From Candidatus Bathyarchaeota archaeon (GTDB taxonomy: Archaea; Thermoproteota; Bathyarchaeia; Bathyarchaeales; DTEX01), in NCBI GenBank assembly GCA_018397055.1, contig JAGTQS010000017.1:1-23415 (forward strand): a stretch of DNA of 23,415 nucleotides. Direction: 5' to 3'. Shown here piece by piece: positions 6,933-14,404 of this stretch. A program made the translations under genes and the position numbers. How positions within the stretch are numbered: position 1 is the stretch's first letter; every line of letters starts with the position of its first letter. The notes below the pieces were generated by a model. That model did no database searches. It had not been told where the DNA came from and saw only the letters and a list, made by a program, of their open reading frames with translations.

Positions 6933-8581
6933 TCATCCTTCGTCATGGGTTCTCCTGCCTTAATCATCGCCCTGTAGGCGCAGATTGAAGCTTTCTCAAC
7001 CCTTGCACGGGCTTCTTCGTCAGACGCCAGCTTCAATGCTTTATCGAAGTACTCAAGGGCCTTACGGGCAACTTCTGGATTAAGCCCAACCTCCTCGGGC
7101 TTTGGGAAACATCCTGGGTGTACTCCGAGTTTTTCCGCATTATCATGCAGCATGCTTATGTATTCCAGAATTGGCTGGGCAGCTGTCTTGTAGTGGAGCT
7201 GCACGAATTCAACGATTAATTTCTGGTCGTCAAGATTTGGGTTCCACAGCATTCGCGAAATAAGGTAATTCCGCAGGTCAGATAGCTCGCCAGACGTCCC
7301 GTTTCCATTAGCCTGCATGAATACGCCTTTAACCTTTTTACGCAGGAAATAACGGACATTTGGCCCAATGCTGCGTAGATTTGGAAACGGCAGATCATAG
7401 GCGGCAAAATTCGTGTTGTAGTTCCAGATCCATATGTCGTCGCAGATTTTGCTCCACTCATCAACGTCACGGCAGAATTCTCTGTTTCTTGGACAGTTAG
7501 GGTCATCGATAGGATGTAATGTGCAACACTCTATGCTGCACAGCTGGATTTGCACGTTATGCCTTGGACGGACGTTCTTAGGCGGTTTACGAGTGAACCA
7601 GTAAGCCAACGTTCCAACCTTAACGTCGGGATAGGCCTTTTCAACTTGTTCTGCAACGGCGTTCATGAAGGTTAGCTGCGACCCCATCGGAGAGCCTTCA
7701 CGCTGGTTTATATTTTGGCATCTGCCACAACGGCAGTATCTGTCCGTATCAGCTTGGCTGACGCTGATGTTTTTTATGCCTGGATGTTCTTTTATGATTC
7801 GGATGGCAGATTCAGCTGCAATCTTGATTACGTCTGGGTTTGTTACGCACGGCTGAGGACCAGCTCCGGCTGTGTTTGTGTCACGTACTCCGTCAACTAG
7901 GGCATAGTACTCGGGATGCTCCTTTCCATATTTGCTGAAAGGGACCAGCAGATGAAATGAGTGGCTGATTAGGTGTTGAGCTGTTTTTCCTCCTAGTTTC
8001 TCGTCTGTTGTAACCGTGTTGACCCGTAGGCAAGCTGCGAATTCAGGATGCTTCGAGTTCTCCGCATAATAGCTCCAACGGAAGATGAATGGAGGCTTAT
8101 ACGTGTATTCTCCGAATGGAATCTCAAGTTTGGAACAGTCAGGAACATGCGTGTGGTCGTATGTTAAAAAGCGGATTCCCAACTCATCCTCGAGGAATTG
8201 GTATACCCCGTACAGTGTACCCCTAGGTTTTCCGCCTACGATGGCTATAAAATCTTTTCTTACCGTCACTTGAAAGCTTTCTTCCCCTAGGGTTGAAACG
8301 TCAATTTTTAAGTTGTTTTCCTTTAATGCGCTGTTTTCACCTATGTAAACGTGATTAAAAGATGTTTCTTTGGTTTCATGAATTGGAAGAGTGATTCCTG
8401 TGGCTTGCCTGAAAAAATTCTGGAATTCCTGAGTTGCATACTTTTCAGACGGAATTGCTGTTGAATCGACAATTATGTCCCAGTTCCCCATTTCAGAACA
8501 CTTAAGACCCGACATAAAGATCATCCCTAGTGGAAACTTCAAAGAACAACAGACAACACCTTTCCTATTAAACATTGACAT
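6917..8581 (-). CDS. DUF4838 glycosidase-like protein (alpha-glucuronidase/GH20-like N-domain)
   Basis: 554 residues as read. The N-terminal part (about 34-135) resembles the domain that precedes the barrel in alpha-glucuronidases and beta-hexosaminidases: SEKYATQEFQNFFRQATG, VYIGENSALK and GGKPRGTLYGVYQFLEDELG. The TIM-barrel part contains PEYYALVDG, VSQADTDRYCRCGRCQ, LAYWFTRKPPKNVRP and IWIWNYNTNF. This matches DUF4838, found in polysaccharide loci and thought to be hydrolytic; the substrate is unproven. The frame ends at DDSSLS, while a good C-terminal continuation lies in the next frame (see 6810-6932). The start has only a weak GGT upstream, but a TATA box at about 8630-8637 gives a short leader. 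No export signal is obvious. It is followed after about 340 bases by SIS and ROK genes on the same strand. Confidence 0.8.
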   Translation of the reverse strand: MSMFNRKGVVCCSLKFPLGMIFMSGLKCSEMGNWDIIVDSTAIPSEKYATQEFQNFFRQATGITLPIHETKETSFNHVYIGENSALKENNLKIDVSTLGEESFQVTVRKDFIAIVGGKPRGTLYGVYQFLEDELGIRFLTYDHTHVPDCSKLEIPFGEYTYKPPFIFRWSYYAENSKHPEFAACLRVNTVTTDEKLGGKTAQHLISHSFHLLVPFSKYGKEHPEYYALVDGVRDTNTAGAGPQPCVTNPDVIKIAAESAIRIIKEHPGIKNISVSQADTDRYCRCGRCQNINQREGSPMGSQLTFMNAVAEQVEKAYPDVKVGTLAYWFTRKPPKNVRPRHNVQIQLCSIECCTLHPIDDPNCPRNREFCRDVDEWSKICDDIWIWNYNTNFAAYDLPFPNLRSIGPNVRYFLRKKVKGVFMQANGNGTSGELSDLRNYLISRMLWNPNLDDQKLIVEFVQLHYKTAAQPILEYISMLHDNAEKLGVHPGCFPKPEEVGLNPEVARKALEYFDKALKLASDEEARARVEKASICAYRAMIKAGEPMTKDDSSLS

Positions 8582-8629
8582 TTACCATATTGCCAAGAAT
8601 CCACAATTCCACATTGATTCCACGGCACC

Positions 8630-8638
8630 TATATAAAG
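8630..8638 (-). promoter_or_regulatory. TATA box of the DUF4838 gene
   Basis: The minus strand reads CTTTATATA here, about 50 nt upstream of the start codon at 8581. It predicts a transcript start near 8605-8608 and a leader of about 25 nt. Confidence 0.45.
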
Positions 8639-8753
8639 AAAAAAATTCTCAACACGCACAGAACAACTGCAAAGTAACGAAATTGCAAGCAACGATAACA
8701 ACAAACGAATAACCAGACGGGAAAAAACAATAATCTTTCATCCTTTTTTGGTT

Positions 8754-8809
8754 AGTACCGACGAAAAAAAGGAAAACGTGGGCAGCTCCACTAAACAATC
8801 GTCGGTACT
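8754..8809. repeat. Perfect 11-bp inverted repeat with 34-base spacer
   Basis: AGTACCGACGA (8754-8764) pairs fully with TCGTCGGTACT (8799-8809). Inside the spacer, GTGG (8778-8781) can pair with CCAC (8788-8791). The result is a long stem with an inner hairpin, which could be a structured RNA, a terminator or the ends of a very small mobile element. It lies about 150 bases beyond the aminotransferase stop and 170 bases upstream of the DUF4838 start, both on the minus strand. Confidence 0.6.
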
Positions 8810-8958
8810 GTATTTTCACCCTTGGCAGACTGGATACGGTTGGCGTAACACAATTTGTCAACAGATGAACATTTAATTTATGAATTCCAAGTAAGTACTA
8901 GAAATCTATTCTCGGAATGGGAACAAACACTCCGTCAACTTTAGTTTCTGAAAAATGT

Positions 8959-10098
8959 TTAACAAAACATTCGGCGAGCTGCTTCAAGGCCTGCGCCTTT
9001 ACGGAATTTGTATCCCTGTTTTGCGAGAGCGTTCTCAAGAGCATTAATAGTTAGAAGTGTCTCGGTCTCTGACACTATCCCCATGCATCCAATTCGGAAC
9101 ATCGTGTCTTTTAGTTTTCCTGCACCTGGCGAAATCACGACGCCGTATTGTTCATCCATAATCCTGCGAACCTGGGCGTTGTCCACCCCGTCCGGCTTGT
9201 TGAAAGCAATAACCGTGTTCGACCTAGATTTCTTTTCTGGAAAAGGCTTCAATCCGAGAGCCTCAACAGCTGCGTAAAATGCTTCGCTGCAGACTCGATG
9301 CCTTCTAATGCGGTTTTCAAGCCCCTCTTCACGTATCATTTTTAAGGCCTCGTCAAGGGCGAAAAAAAGCGGTATAGCTGGAGTGAAAGGCGTCTCTTTC
9401 TTCTTGCCAAACTCACGCATCTCAGTCATGTCAAAATAGAAAGGCTTCTCCACTTTCTCTATGATTTCCCAAGCCTTTTGACTTACTGAAAACAACGATA
9501 AGCCTGGCGGGCAAGCTAAGCATTTTTGGCTTGCTGTGACGCAGATGTCAATTCCCCATTTGTCGACAGGCAATTCATCTCCGCCGAGGATTGAGACCGC
9601 ATCCACGACTAGTAAAAGATTGTTTTCAGCAGCAATCCTGCCGATTTCAGGAAGCTCGCGGACAGTGACACCAGATGAGGTTTCGTTGTAGACGACTAAT
9701 ATTGCCTTTACATCCTTCTCTTTCTGAACGGCCTCCGCAACTTGGTCAGCTGTAGGCGCTGTTCCCCACGTTATTTGAAGTTTAACTACCCGCCCACCTC
9801 TTCGAACAACAGCCTCACTGGCCCTTTCACTGAACAATCCAAAAACTGGCACAATGACCTTGTCACCCGGCGTAATGGAATTACCTACCGCACATTCAAC
9901 ACCCCCCGTGCCCGACACCGTTAAGGCATAAACATCACTTTCGGTTTGAAAAACGTACTTCATGTTTTCAGTCAAAGATTCATATAAAGCCTTAAATTCT
10001 GGGCTTCTGTGGTCAATCATCGGCTTAATCATCGCCCTCATGACACGGTCAGATACATTTGTTGGGCCTGGTATCATGATTAGCTTCTTGTCAAACAT
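8959..10098 (-). CDS. Class V aminotransferase (alanine-glyoxylate/serine-pyruvate type)
   Basis: 379 residues, a full-length PLP fold-type I enzyme. The N-terminal signature is IMIPGPTNVSDRVMRAM (7-23), followed by DHRSPEF (29-35), both standard for alanine:glyoxylate and serine:pyruvate aminotransferases. SGTGGVECA (62-70) binds the PLP phosphate, D166 in VVDAVS contacts the pyridine nitrogen, and K192 in TASQKCLACPPGL is the Schiff-base lysine. The likely reaction is transamination between serine or alanine and glyoxylate or pyruvate; the exact pair cannot be fixed. The gene is divergent from the SAM hydrolase-like gene, with about 125 bases between starts. Confidence 0.9.
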   Translation of the reverse strand: MFDKKLIMIPGPTNVSDRVMRAMIKPMIDHRSPEFKALYESLTENMKYVFQTESDVYALTVSGTGGVECAVGNSITPGDKVIVPVFGLFSERASEAVVRRGGRVVKLQITWGTAPTADQVAEAVQKEKDVKAILVVYNETSSGVTVRELPEIGRIAAENNLLLVVDAVSILGGDELPVDKWGIDICVTASQKCLACPPGLSLFSVSQKAWEIIEKVEKPFYFDMTEMREFGKKKETPFTPAIPLFFALDEALKMIREEGLENRIRRHRVCSEAFYAAVEALGLKPFPEKKSRSNTVIAFNKPDGVDNAQVRRIMDEQYGVVISPGAGKLKDTMFRIGCMGIVSETETLLTINALENALAKQGYKFRKGAGLEAARRMFC

Positions 10099-10224
10099 TC
10101 TGCAGCCTCTACGTATGTTTAAAACGAGGCATACATGTACTATGTTGTCATATTAAACCTTAACGCAACAGCTAGGCAAAAACCACATTTACCTCTCATT
10201 AATAATATTTGATATGAGTTTGCT

Positions 10225-11031
10225 GTGAAGAGAAAACCTGTAATTACGCTGCTTTCAGACTTCGGCTTAAAAGACCCGTACGTTGCAGAAATGAAAGCCG
10301 TTATTCTGAGTATTTGCCCAGAGGCCTCAATAGTCGATATAAGCCACGAGGTCAACAAGTACGACAAAAGAATTGGAGCCTATATGCTGGCGAGAGCTGC
10401 GCCACTCTTTCCAAAAGGAACAATTCACGTAGCAGTCGTTGACCCAGAGGTCGGAACGAAAAGAAAACCCATCATAATAACGACAAAACACCATTTGTAC
10501 GTTGGACCTGACAACGGCCTGTTGATTCTTTCAGCAGAAAAAGAAGGAATTGGCAAAGTATACGAGATTACAAACAAGAACTACATGCTGAGAAATATTT
10601 CAAGAACTTTTCACGGGCGAGACATTTTCAGCCCCGCCGCAGCCTACCTAGCTCTTGGAATTTCAGCATCTGATTTTGGGCCTGAAATTAGTGAGATAAT
10701 TAAGCCAAGTTTTTCTCAGCCAAAAGTTCGTGGACAAGAAGTTCTTGGAGAGGTACTTCACGTTGATAAATTTGGAAACATCGTAACTAACATTAGCTCG
10801 GAACACTTAAAGCGCATCGGCGTAAAAGAGGAAGAAACATTAACGATTATGTTAAAAAACTCAAAAATTGCTATGAAATGGTGTTCATCATACAGCGAAG
10901 TTCCAATTGGCACTCCGCTCCTTATTGAGGGAAGCGGCGGATTTCTAGAAGTGGCAGTGAATCAAGGTGACGCTTCGAAACTTTTGGGAGCGAAATCTGG
11001 AGACAAAATTGTTCTCAGGGTTCAAGAATAG
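10225..11031 (+). CDS. SAM hydroxide adenosyltransferase (DUF62 family)
   Basis: 268 residues. The family opening ITLLSDFGLKDPYVAEMKAV is at 7-26 (with D12), followed by VDISHEV (37-43), HVAVVDPEVGT, YVGPDNGLL and FHGRDIFSPAAAYLA, and by GEVLHVDKFGNIVTNI at the start of the C-terminal domain. Family members hydrolyse S-adenosylmethionine to adenosine and methionine, related to the fluorinase/chlorinase fold. The halogenase-specific loop is not evident. The start is GTG 10225 with no strong SD, so the transcript may have a short leader. The gene precedes the TIM-barrel gene on the same strand, about 90 bases apart. Confidence 0.92.
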   Translation: MKRKPVITLLSDFGLKDPYVAEMKAVILSICPEASIVDISHEVNKYDKRIGAYMLARAAPLFPKGTIHVAVVDPEVGTKRKPIIITTKHHLYVGPDNGLLILSAEKEGIGKVYEITNKNYMLRNISRTFHGRDIFSPAAAYLALGISASDFGPEISEIIKPSFSQPKVRGQEVLGEVLHVDKFGNIVTNISSEHLKRIGVKEEETLTIMLKNSKIAMKWCSSYSEVPIGTPLLIEGSGGFLEVAVNQGDASKLLGAKSGDKIVLRVQE

Positions 11032-11108
11032 CTCTTAAAGTACAAAAATGTTTTATGCCATTGGCGGTAGACAGTTTATTGGGAATCCACTGTCGAAAAC
11101 AAGAATTT

Positions 11109-11117
11109 GGAGCTGAT
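11109..11117 (+). promoter_or_regulatory. Strong Shine-Dalgarno site supporting a CTG start
   Basis: GGAGCTGAT matches GGAGGTGAT at 8 of 9 positions and lies 4 nt before CTG 11122. It has no other plausible start codon to serve. Confidence 0.55.
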
Positions 11118-11121
11118 TTAG

Positions 11122-11931
11122 CTGTTCGAGCTTGGCGTAATAACCGATGAAATTTCCTTAGATGTGAAGAAGGCAATTTCAGTTGCCAAGGAACTAGGAT
11201 TAGACTGCATCGAGTTAAGGGGCTGTTGGAACAAGAACATAAAAGACCTGACAAACGCAGAAGTCCAAAAAATTAAGGCGATGGCAAAACGTTCTGGGCT
11301 TAAGGTGGTTTGTATCTCTTCGCCGTTCTTTAAATGCAACGTCACGAACGAAAAGGAAGTTAAAGAACACCTCAAGTTTCTTCCAAGAGTAATAGAGATA
11401 ACCAAGCTTTTTGACAGCAAGATCGTCCGAGGCTTCGCGTTCTGGTCCGTAAAAAATCCCGGTCAGTACTGGAATGCTGTGATTGAGAACCTGCGTGAAG
11501 CTGCGGAAAAATGCAACGAAGAAGGCGTAGTATTAGCCCTTGAGAACGAGTATTCTACACTTGTGGGAACTGGAAAAGAATCTAAAAAAGCAATTGAAGA
11601 AGTCGGCTCAAAAAACCTGAGATTAGTTTGGGATCCAGGTAACGCTTTTTGTGCTGGTGAAGTTCCCTATCCAGACGGTTACCTTAACGCCCGAGACTAC
11701 ATGGTTCACATGCATCTGAAGGACGCTGTGCGCGACAAGAAAACGGGAGAAGTTAGGTTTGTAGCTGTTGGAAGCGGAGAAATAGACTACGAGGGACAAT
11801 TTGAAGCCCTAAAAAAAGACAAGTATAACGGCTGCGCGTCAATCGAGACGCACTACCGCATAAACAATGACGGCGAAAAAAGCACAAGAGAAACTTACAA
11901 TGGACTTAAACAAATCCTCAATAATCTTTAG
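11122..11931 (+). CDS. Xylose isomerase-like TIM-barrel sugar isomerase/epimerase, probable CTG start
   Basis: 269 residues from CTG 11122. The family pattern is GVITDEIS (5-12), then AKELGLDCIELRG, the metal ligands Glu in LALENEYS, Asp in VWDPGNA, His in MHLKDA and Glu in ASIETHYR, and VGSGEIDY between the last two. This is the AP endonuclease 2/xylose isomerase-like superfamily, covering sugar epimerases, hydroxypyruvate isomerases and inosose dehydratases. The usual rule would start at GTG 11164 and lose the first beta strand GVITDEIS. In-frame TAG at 11119-11121 lies directly before CTG, no ATG, GTG or TTG occurs between them, and a strong SD sits 4 nt upstream of CTG. Substrate is unknown. 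Confidence 0.85.
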   Translation: MFELGVITDEISLDVKKAISVAKELGLDCIELRGCWNKNIKDLTNAEVQKIKAMAKRSGLKVVCISSPFFKCNVTNEKEVKEHLKFLPRVIEITKLFDSKIVRGFAFWSVKNPGQYWNAVIENLREAAEKCNEEGVVLALENEYSTLVGTGKESKKAIEEVGSKNLRLVWDPGNAFCAGEVPYPDGYLNARDYMVHMHLKDAVRDKKTGEVRFVAVGSGEIDYEGQFEALKKDKYNGCASIETHYRINNDGEKSTRETYNGLKQILNNL

Positions 11932-11948
11932 GCATAACAAAATGACAG

Positions 11949-12022
11949 TGGGCCGAGCCGGATTTGAACCAGCGATCTTCGCCGTGTGAGGGCGACGTCC
12001 TAGCCAGCTAGACTATCGGCCC
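11949..12022 (-). tRNA. tRNA-Val (CAC)
   Basis: The minus strand folds into a full cloverleaf. The acceptor stem GGGCCGA pairs with TCGGCCC, followed by discriminator A. The anticodon stem is TCGCC/GGCGA with loop CTCACAC, giving anticodon CAC. The T arm contains GGTTCAAATCC. CCA is not encoded and no intron is present. A TATA-like element lies about 35-40 bases upstream (around 12056-12064). Confidence 0.95.
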
Positions 12023-12135
12023 AAATTTGTCTTTCTTATTTTTTCTAGATTTTTGCTTTATACTTTTTTGCGTTAACATTAGTATTATGGATTTGTTGTA
12101 TATTGTGTTTGCTATTTTTTGTTAACTGCCCAAAA

Positions 12136-12195
12136 AATTTATAAACAACGTAAATTATTTACGTAAATTGTTTACATATCTTGTAAATAGTTTAC
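12136..12195 (+). promoter_or_regulatory. Promoter with three GTAAA-N3-TTTAC operator palindromes
   Basis: A TATA box (TTTATAAA, about 12138-12145) is followed by three copies of a 13-bp palindrome: GTAAATTATTTAC (12150-12162), GTAAATTGTTTAC (12163-12175) and GTAAATAGTTTAC (12183-12195). The first extends to a perfect 17-bp palindrome (12148-12164). Starts are 13 and 20 bp apart. They span the expected transcript start (about 12168) and the leader of the RHH regulator gene. The layout suits cooperative autorepression; that is inference. Confidence 0.75.
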
Positions 12196-12215
12196 AAAAA
12201 AATGGAGAGAACAAG

Positions 12216-12785
12216 ATGAACGGAGAAGATTGGAAAGAACAATATAAAAAATTAGTCGAAGAATGGAAGGAAGGATACAAAAAAGCAATAGATGAATGGA
12301 AAGAAAAACTCGAAGAATTTAAACATCAAATAATGCCAGATGCTCTAGAAGGAGGTGTGCACAGTATTCCTAGTTTACCGCCGAAAATTTCGCTGCCGCC
12401 CTTTCCGCCTATTTTTCCATTCCATGGTGGAAGGTCAAACGTTGTTGCTTCACGAATCGGCGACGAAGAGCTACGGTCCATAGACATGATGGTGGAGGCG
12501 GGACTCTTCGAAACTCGTTCAGAAGCCGTGGCATATCTTGTAAGCGAGGGTATAAAAGCACGTAAAGACTTGTTGGACAAAGTCTCATCAGCCCTTGAAG
12601 ACATCCGTAAATTACGAAGAGAAGCAGAGGAACAAATCAACAACCTAAGAAAAAAAGTAGGACTTGCTGAAAAAGAAGACAAATCATCCACAAGCCCAGA
12701 AAAAACATGCACGAAATGTAATAGAAACCTGTCTGAGCTACCTAAAGACATAACAGTCTGTCCATACTGCGGAACAAAAATATAA
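12216..12785 (+). CDS. Ribbon-helix-helix regulator with N-terminal helical repeats and C-terminal zinc ribbon
   Basis: 189 residues in five parts. Residues 5-37 are three 11-residue repeats (DWKEQYKKLVE, EWKEGYKKAID, EWKEKLEEFKH), predicted helical and highly charged. Residues 51-69 are a Pro-rich linker. Residues 76-117 fit a ribbon-helix-helix DNA-binding fold: strand SNVVASRIG, then helices around DEELRSIDMMVEAGL and TRSEAVAYLVSEGIKAR. Residues 118-148 are a probable coiled coil. Residues 165-186 are a zinc ribbon, CTKC and CPYC. ATG 12216 is chosen because GGAGAG lies 6 nt upstream; the frame opens earlier but across the operators. The RHH fold with three palindromes at its own promoter suggests autoregulation. 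Other targets are unknown. Confidence 0.8.
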   Translation: MNGEDWKEQYKKLVEEWKEGYKKAIDEWKEKLEEFKHQIMPDALEGGVHSIPSLPPKISLPPFPPIFPFHGGRSNVVASRIGDEELRSIDMMVEAGLFETRSEAVAYLVSEGIKARKDLLDKVSSALEDIRKLRREAEEQINNLRKKVGLAEKEDKSSTSPEKTCTKCNRNLSELPKDITVCPYCGTKI

Positions 12786-12796
12786 AAGAGCCGCTA

Positions 12797-12824
12797 AAAA
12801 CCCTCTTCCATTTCCCCTTTTTAA
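12797..12824 (+). terminator. Pyrimidine-rich tract ending in T5 after the RHH gene
   Basis: The sequence about 12 bases after the stop is C/T-rich and ends in TTTTT, a plausible archaeal termination site. No hairpin is required or seen. Confidence 0.3.
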
Positions 12825-13051
12825 TGAAAAAAATGATATTCCTAATTAAAGGAAATATTTTCGACCATAAAAGATCAATGATAAAATTCTTTAGGTCAAA
12901 ATGAATGGCGAAACAATAGAATGTGCCAAAATGACGTTAACAGTAACTAGTAATTCTCCTAAGCTTAGTAGTCCTTACCTTACTGTTAAACCTTATCTAG
13001 TTAAACGCCAAGCAAAAAAGCTTAATTTTGGCTTCGTTCTTTCAGAGCATA

Positions 13052-13126
13052 GGGCCCGTAGCCTAGCCAGGATGGGGCGTCGGCCTCCTAAGCCGATGGT
13101 CCTGGGTTCAAATCCCAGCGGGCCCG
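13052..13126 (+). tRNA. tRNA-Arg (CCT)
   Basis: Complete cloverleaf. The acceptor stem GGGCCCG pairs with CGGGCCC, with discriminator G at 13126. The anticodon stem TCGGC/GCCGA encloses loop CTCCTAA, giving anticodon CCT. The T arm is CTGGG-TTCAAAT-CCCAG. There is no encoded CCA and no intron. Confidence 0.95.
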
Positions 13127-13348
13127 TTAAGTCCGATAGTACTTAATGGCTGGAAAGACTTTGCGTTTGGTTTCCATAATTATAAAGAGAATTTTGAGTT
13201 CCATCGTAGTCAAAGTTTTTAATTATTTATTATTATATGGTTTGATGCTTTTAACGCGGCATGCAAGCATAATAAAAAGAGTTAAAAACCAAGACCGTTA
13301 TTTGTCTCAAAGACCATTAACCTATAAAGTCTAGTAAAGGTGGACTAC

Positions 13349-13597
13349 TTGAGGGTCATCAAATGCCGATATTGTACTTGCCAGTTCTTCAGCCAATCTG
13401 ACTATGAGGCTCATCTGAAAACCCACTGGAAACAGGCCAAAAACGGAGAAGGCGAATGGATGCCCTGCGAGTTAGATTTATACTTGACAGAACGCATCCG
13501 AAATTCAGGCTCTCTAGTTCTCGGCGGATACCGTTATAGTCTCATTGGCGACGGAAAGATACTGTACCGCACAAGGCTTGAATCCACTGAATATTAA
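13349..13597 (+). CDS. Small C2H2-type zinc-finger protein
   Basis: About 82 residues. The N-terminus has CRYCTCQFFSQSDYEAHLKTH, giving C-x2-C spaced from H-x3-H as in a classical zinc finger. The rest has no recognisable family but has normal composition. TTG 13349 is preferred because AGGTGG (13338-13343) lies 5 nt upstream; GTG 13340 is an in-frame alternative with no upstream SD. A TATA-like CTATAAA at about 13322-13328 precedes it. Small archaeal zinc-finger proteins of this sort are mostly of unknown function. Neighbours are tRNA-Arg and, convergently, the corrinoid gene. Confidence 0.6.
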   Translation: MRVIKCRYCTCQFFSQSDYEAHLKTHWKQAKNGEGEWMPCELDLYLTERIRNSGSLVLGGYRYSLIGDGKILYRTRLESTEY

Positions 13598-13657
13598 AAC
13601 CTCTAGAAGTTCACTTAAAAAAACGATGAATTTTTCATGCGCTTATAAATTGTTTTA

Positions 13658-13679
13658 GTTAGAATAATAAAATTCTAAC
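13658..13679 (-). terminator. Hairpin directly after the corrinoid protein stop codon
   Basis: GTTAGAAT (13658-13665) and ATTCTAAC (13672-13679) form a perfect 8-bp stem with a 6-nt loop. It abuts the stop codon at 13680-13682 on the minus strand. It may be a terminator or protect the 3' end. Confidence 0.45.
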
Positions 13680-14390
13680 CTATTTCTTTTTCATCCACTC
13701 TGTGCAGATTCGGACGCCTTCAACTGCGTCTTTTGCTGCTGCGTCTGCGCCTATCTTCTTTGCGTACTCAGGAGTTATCGGTGCACCGCCTATGATGACC
13801 TTGACGTTTTTTCTTAGTCCTGCCTTTTGAAGTGCCTTGATTATGCCTTCCATCTCTATCATGGTTGTTGTGAGCAACGCTGACATTGCGACGATGTCGG
13901 GCGAGTTCTTCTTCACTGCTTCTACGAATTGTTCTGCCGTTACGTCTACGCCGAGGTCAACTATATCGAAGTTTGCAGCCTTTAAAAGTGTAACAACAAC
14001 GTTTTTACCTATGTCGTGTAGGTCGCCTTTCACTGTTCCAATGACAACCTTGCCTGCTGATTTGATGTCGCCCGTTTTGAGATGAGGCTCAAGAACAATC
14101 ATTCCTTCCTTCATTGTTTCTCCGGCCATAATTAGCTCAGCGAGGAAGTATTCGCCGTTTTCATACTTTTGGCCCACGATCTCCATTCCTTTGGCCATTC
14201 CCTCGATTACTGCTTTGTAAGCGGGGATTCCCGAAGATATTGCTTCTTCTGAAGCTTTTTTCACGCCTTCAATGTCGAGGTTAACAATTGCGTCTCTTAA
14301 CTTACCTAATATTTCTTTTTCGCTCGGCATTTTATTCAACCATCCACTTTTTCCCAATTTACCTACAAGCTTGCTTAATTGCTTTTCCAT
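13680..14390 (-). CDS. Corrinoid (B12-binding) protein of a methyltransferase system
   Basis: 236 residues. A helical cap domain (about 22-105, with KYENGEYFLAELIMAGETM) is followed by the Rossmann-like cobalamin domain. Its motif GTVKGDLHDIGKNVV (118-132) contains D-x-H-x-x-G with H125 as lower cobalt ligand; the later conserved motifs (SALLTTTM, GGAPIT) are also present. This is the MtaC/MtbC/MttC-type cognate corrinoid protein, which carries a methyl group between a substrate-specific methyltransferase and a second acceptor. No methyltransferase or corrinoid-reactivating ATPase is in the window. It lies 14 bases after a zinc alcohol dehydrogenase on the same strand, so the two probably form an operon. 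The start at 14390 has no clear SD; an internal ATG (MPSEKEIL) is possible. Confidence 0.88.
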   Translation of the reverse strand: MEKQLSKLVGKLGKSGWLNKMPSEKEILGKLRDAIVNLDIEGVKKASEEAISSGIPAYKAVIEGMAKGMEIVGQKYENGEYFLAELIMAGETMKEGMIVLEPHLKTGDIKSAGKVVIGTVKGDLHDIGKNVVVTLLKAANFDIVDLGVDVTAEQFVEAVKKNSPDIVAMSALLTTTMIEMEGIIKALQKAGLRKNVKVIIGGAPITPEYAKKIGADAAAKDAVEGVRICTEWMKKK

Positions 14391-14404
14391 TGATTAAACT
14401 TATT

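Larger units (their letters stand above)
8582..8958. other. 377-base intergenic region with a long-range inverted repeat
   Basis: No credible gene is seen. The region carries the DUF4838 promoter at its left end and, in the middle, a perfect 11-bp inverted repeat (8754-8764 and 8799-8809) enclosing a smaller hairpin. The antisense frame at 8649-8861 has no protein-like character. Confidence 0.5.

Noticed and set aside
10225..11031. Fluorinase or chlorinase identity for the DUF62 protein
   Set aside because: It belongs to the same fold, but the halogenase-specific loop is not evident; the hydrolase branch is the safer call.
11047..11115. 22-codon ORF (MFYAIGGRQFIGNPLSKT) between the SAM gene and the TIM-barrel gene
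   Set aside because: Too short, no SD, no context; could be chance.
12901..13146. 81-residue frame running through tRNA-Arg
   Set aside because: It reads through the tRNA gene and has no family features.
13146..13334. 62-residue plus-strand frame after tRNA-Arg
   Set aside because: Composition is that of AT-rich spacer (Ile/Leu/Lys-rich), with no SD and no recognisable motif.
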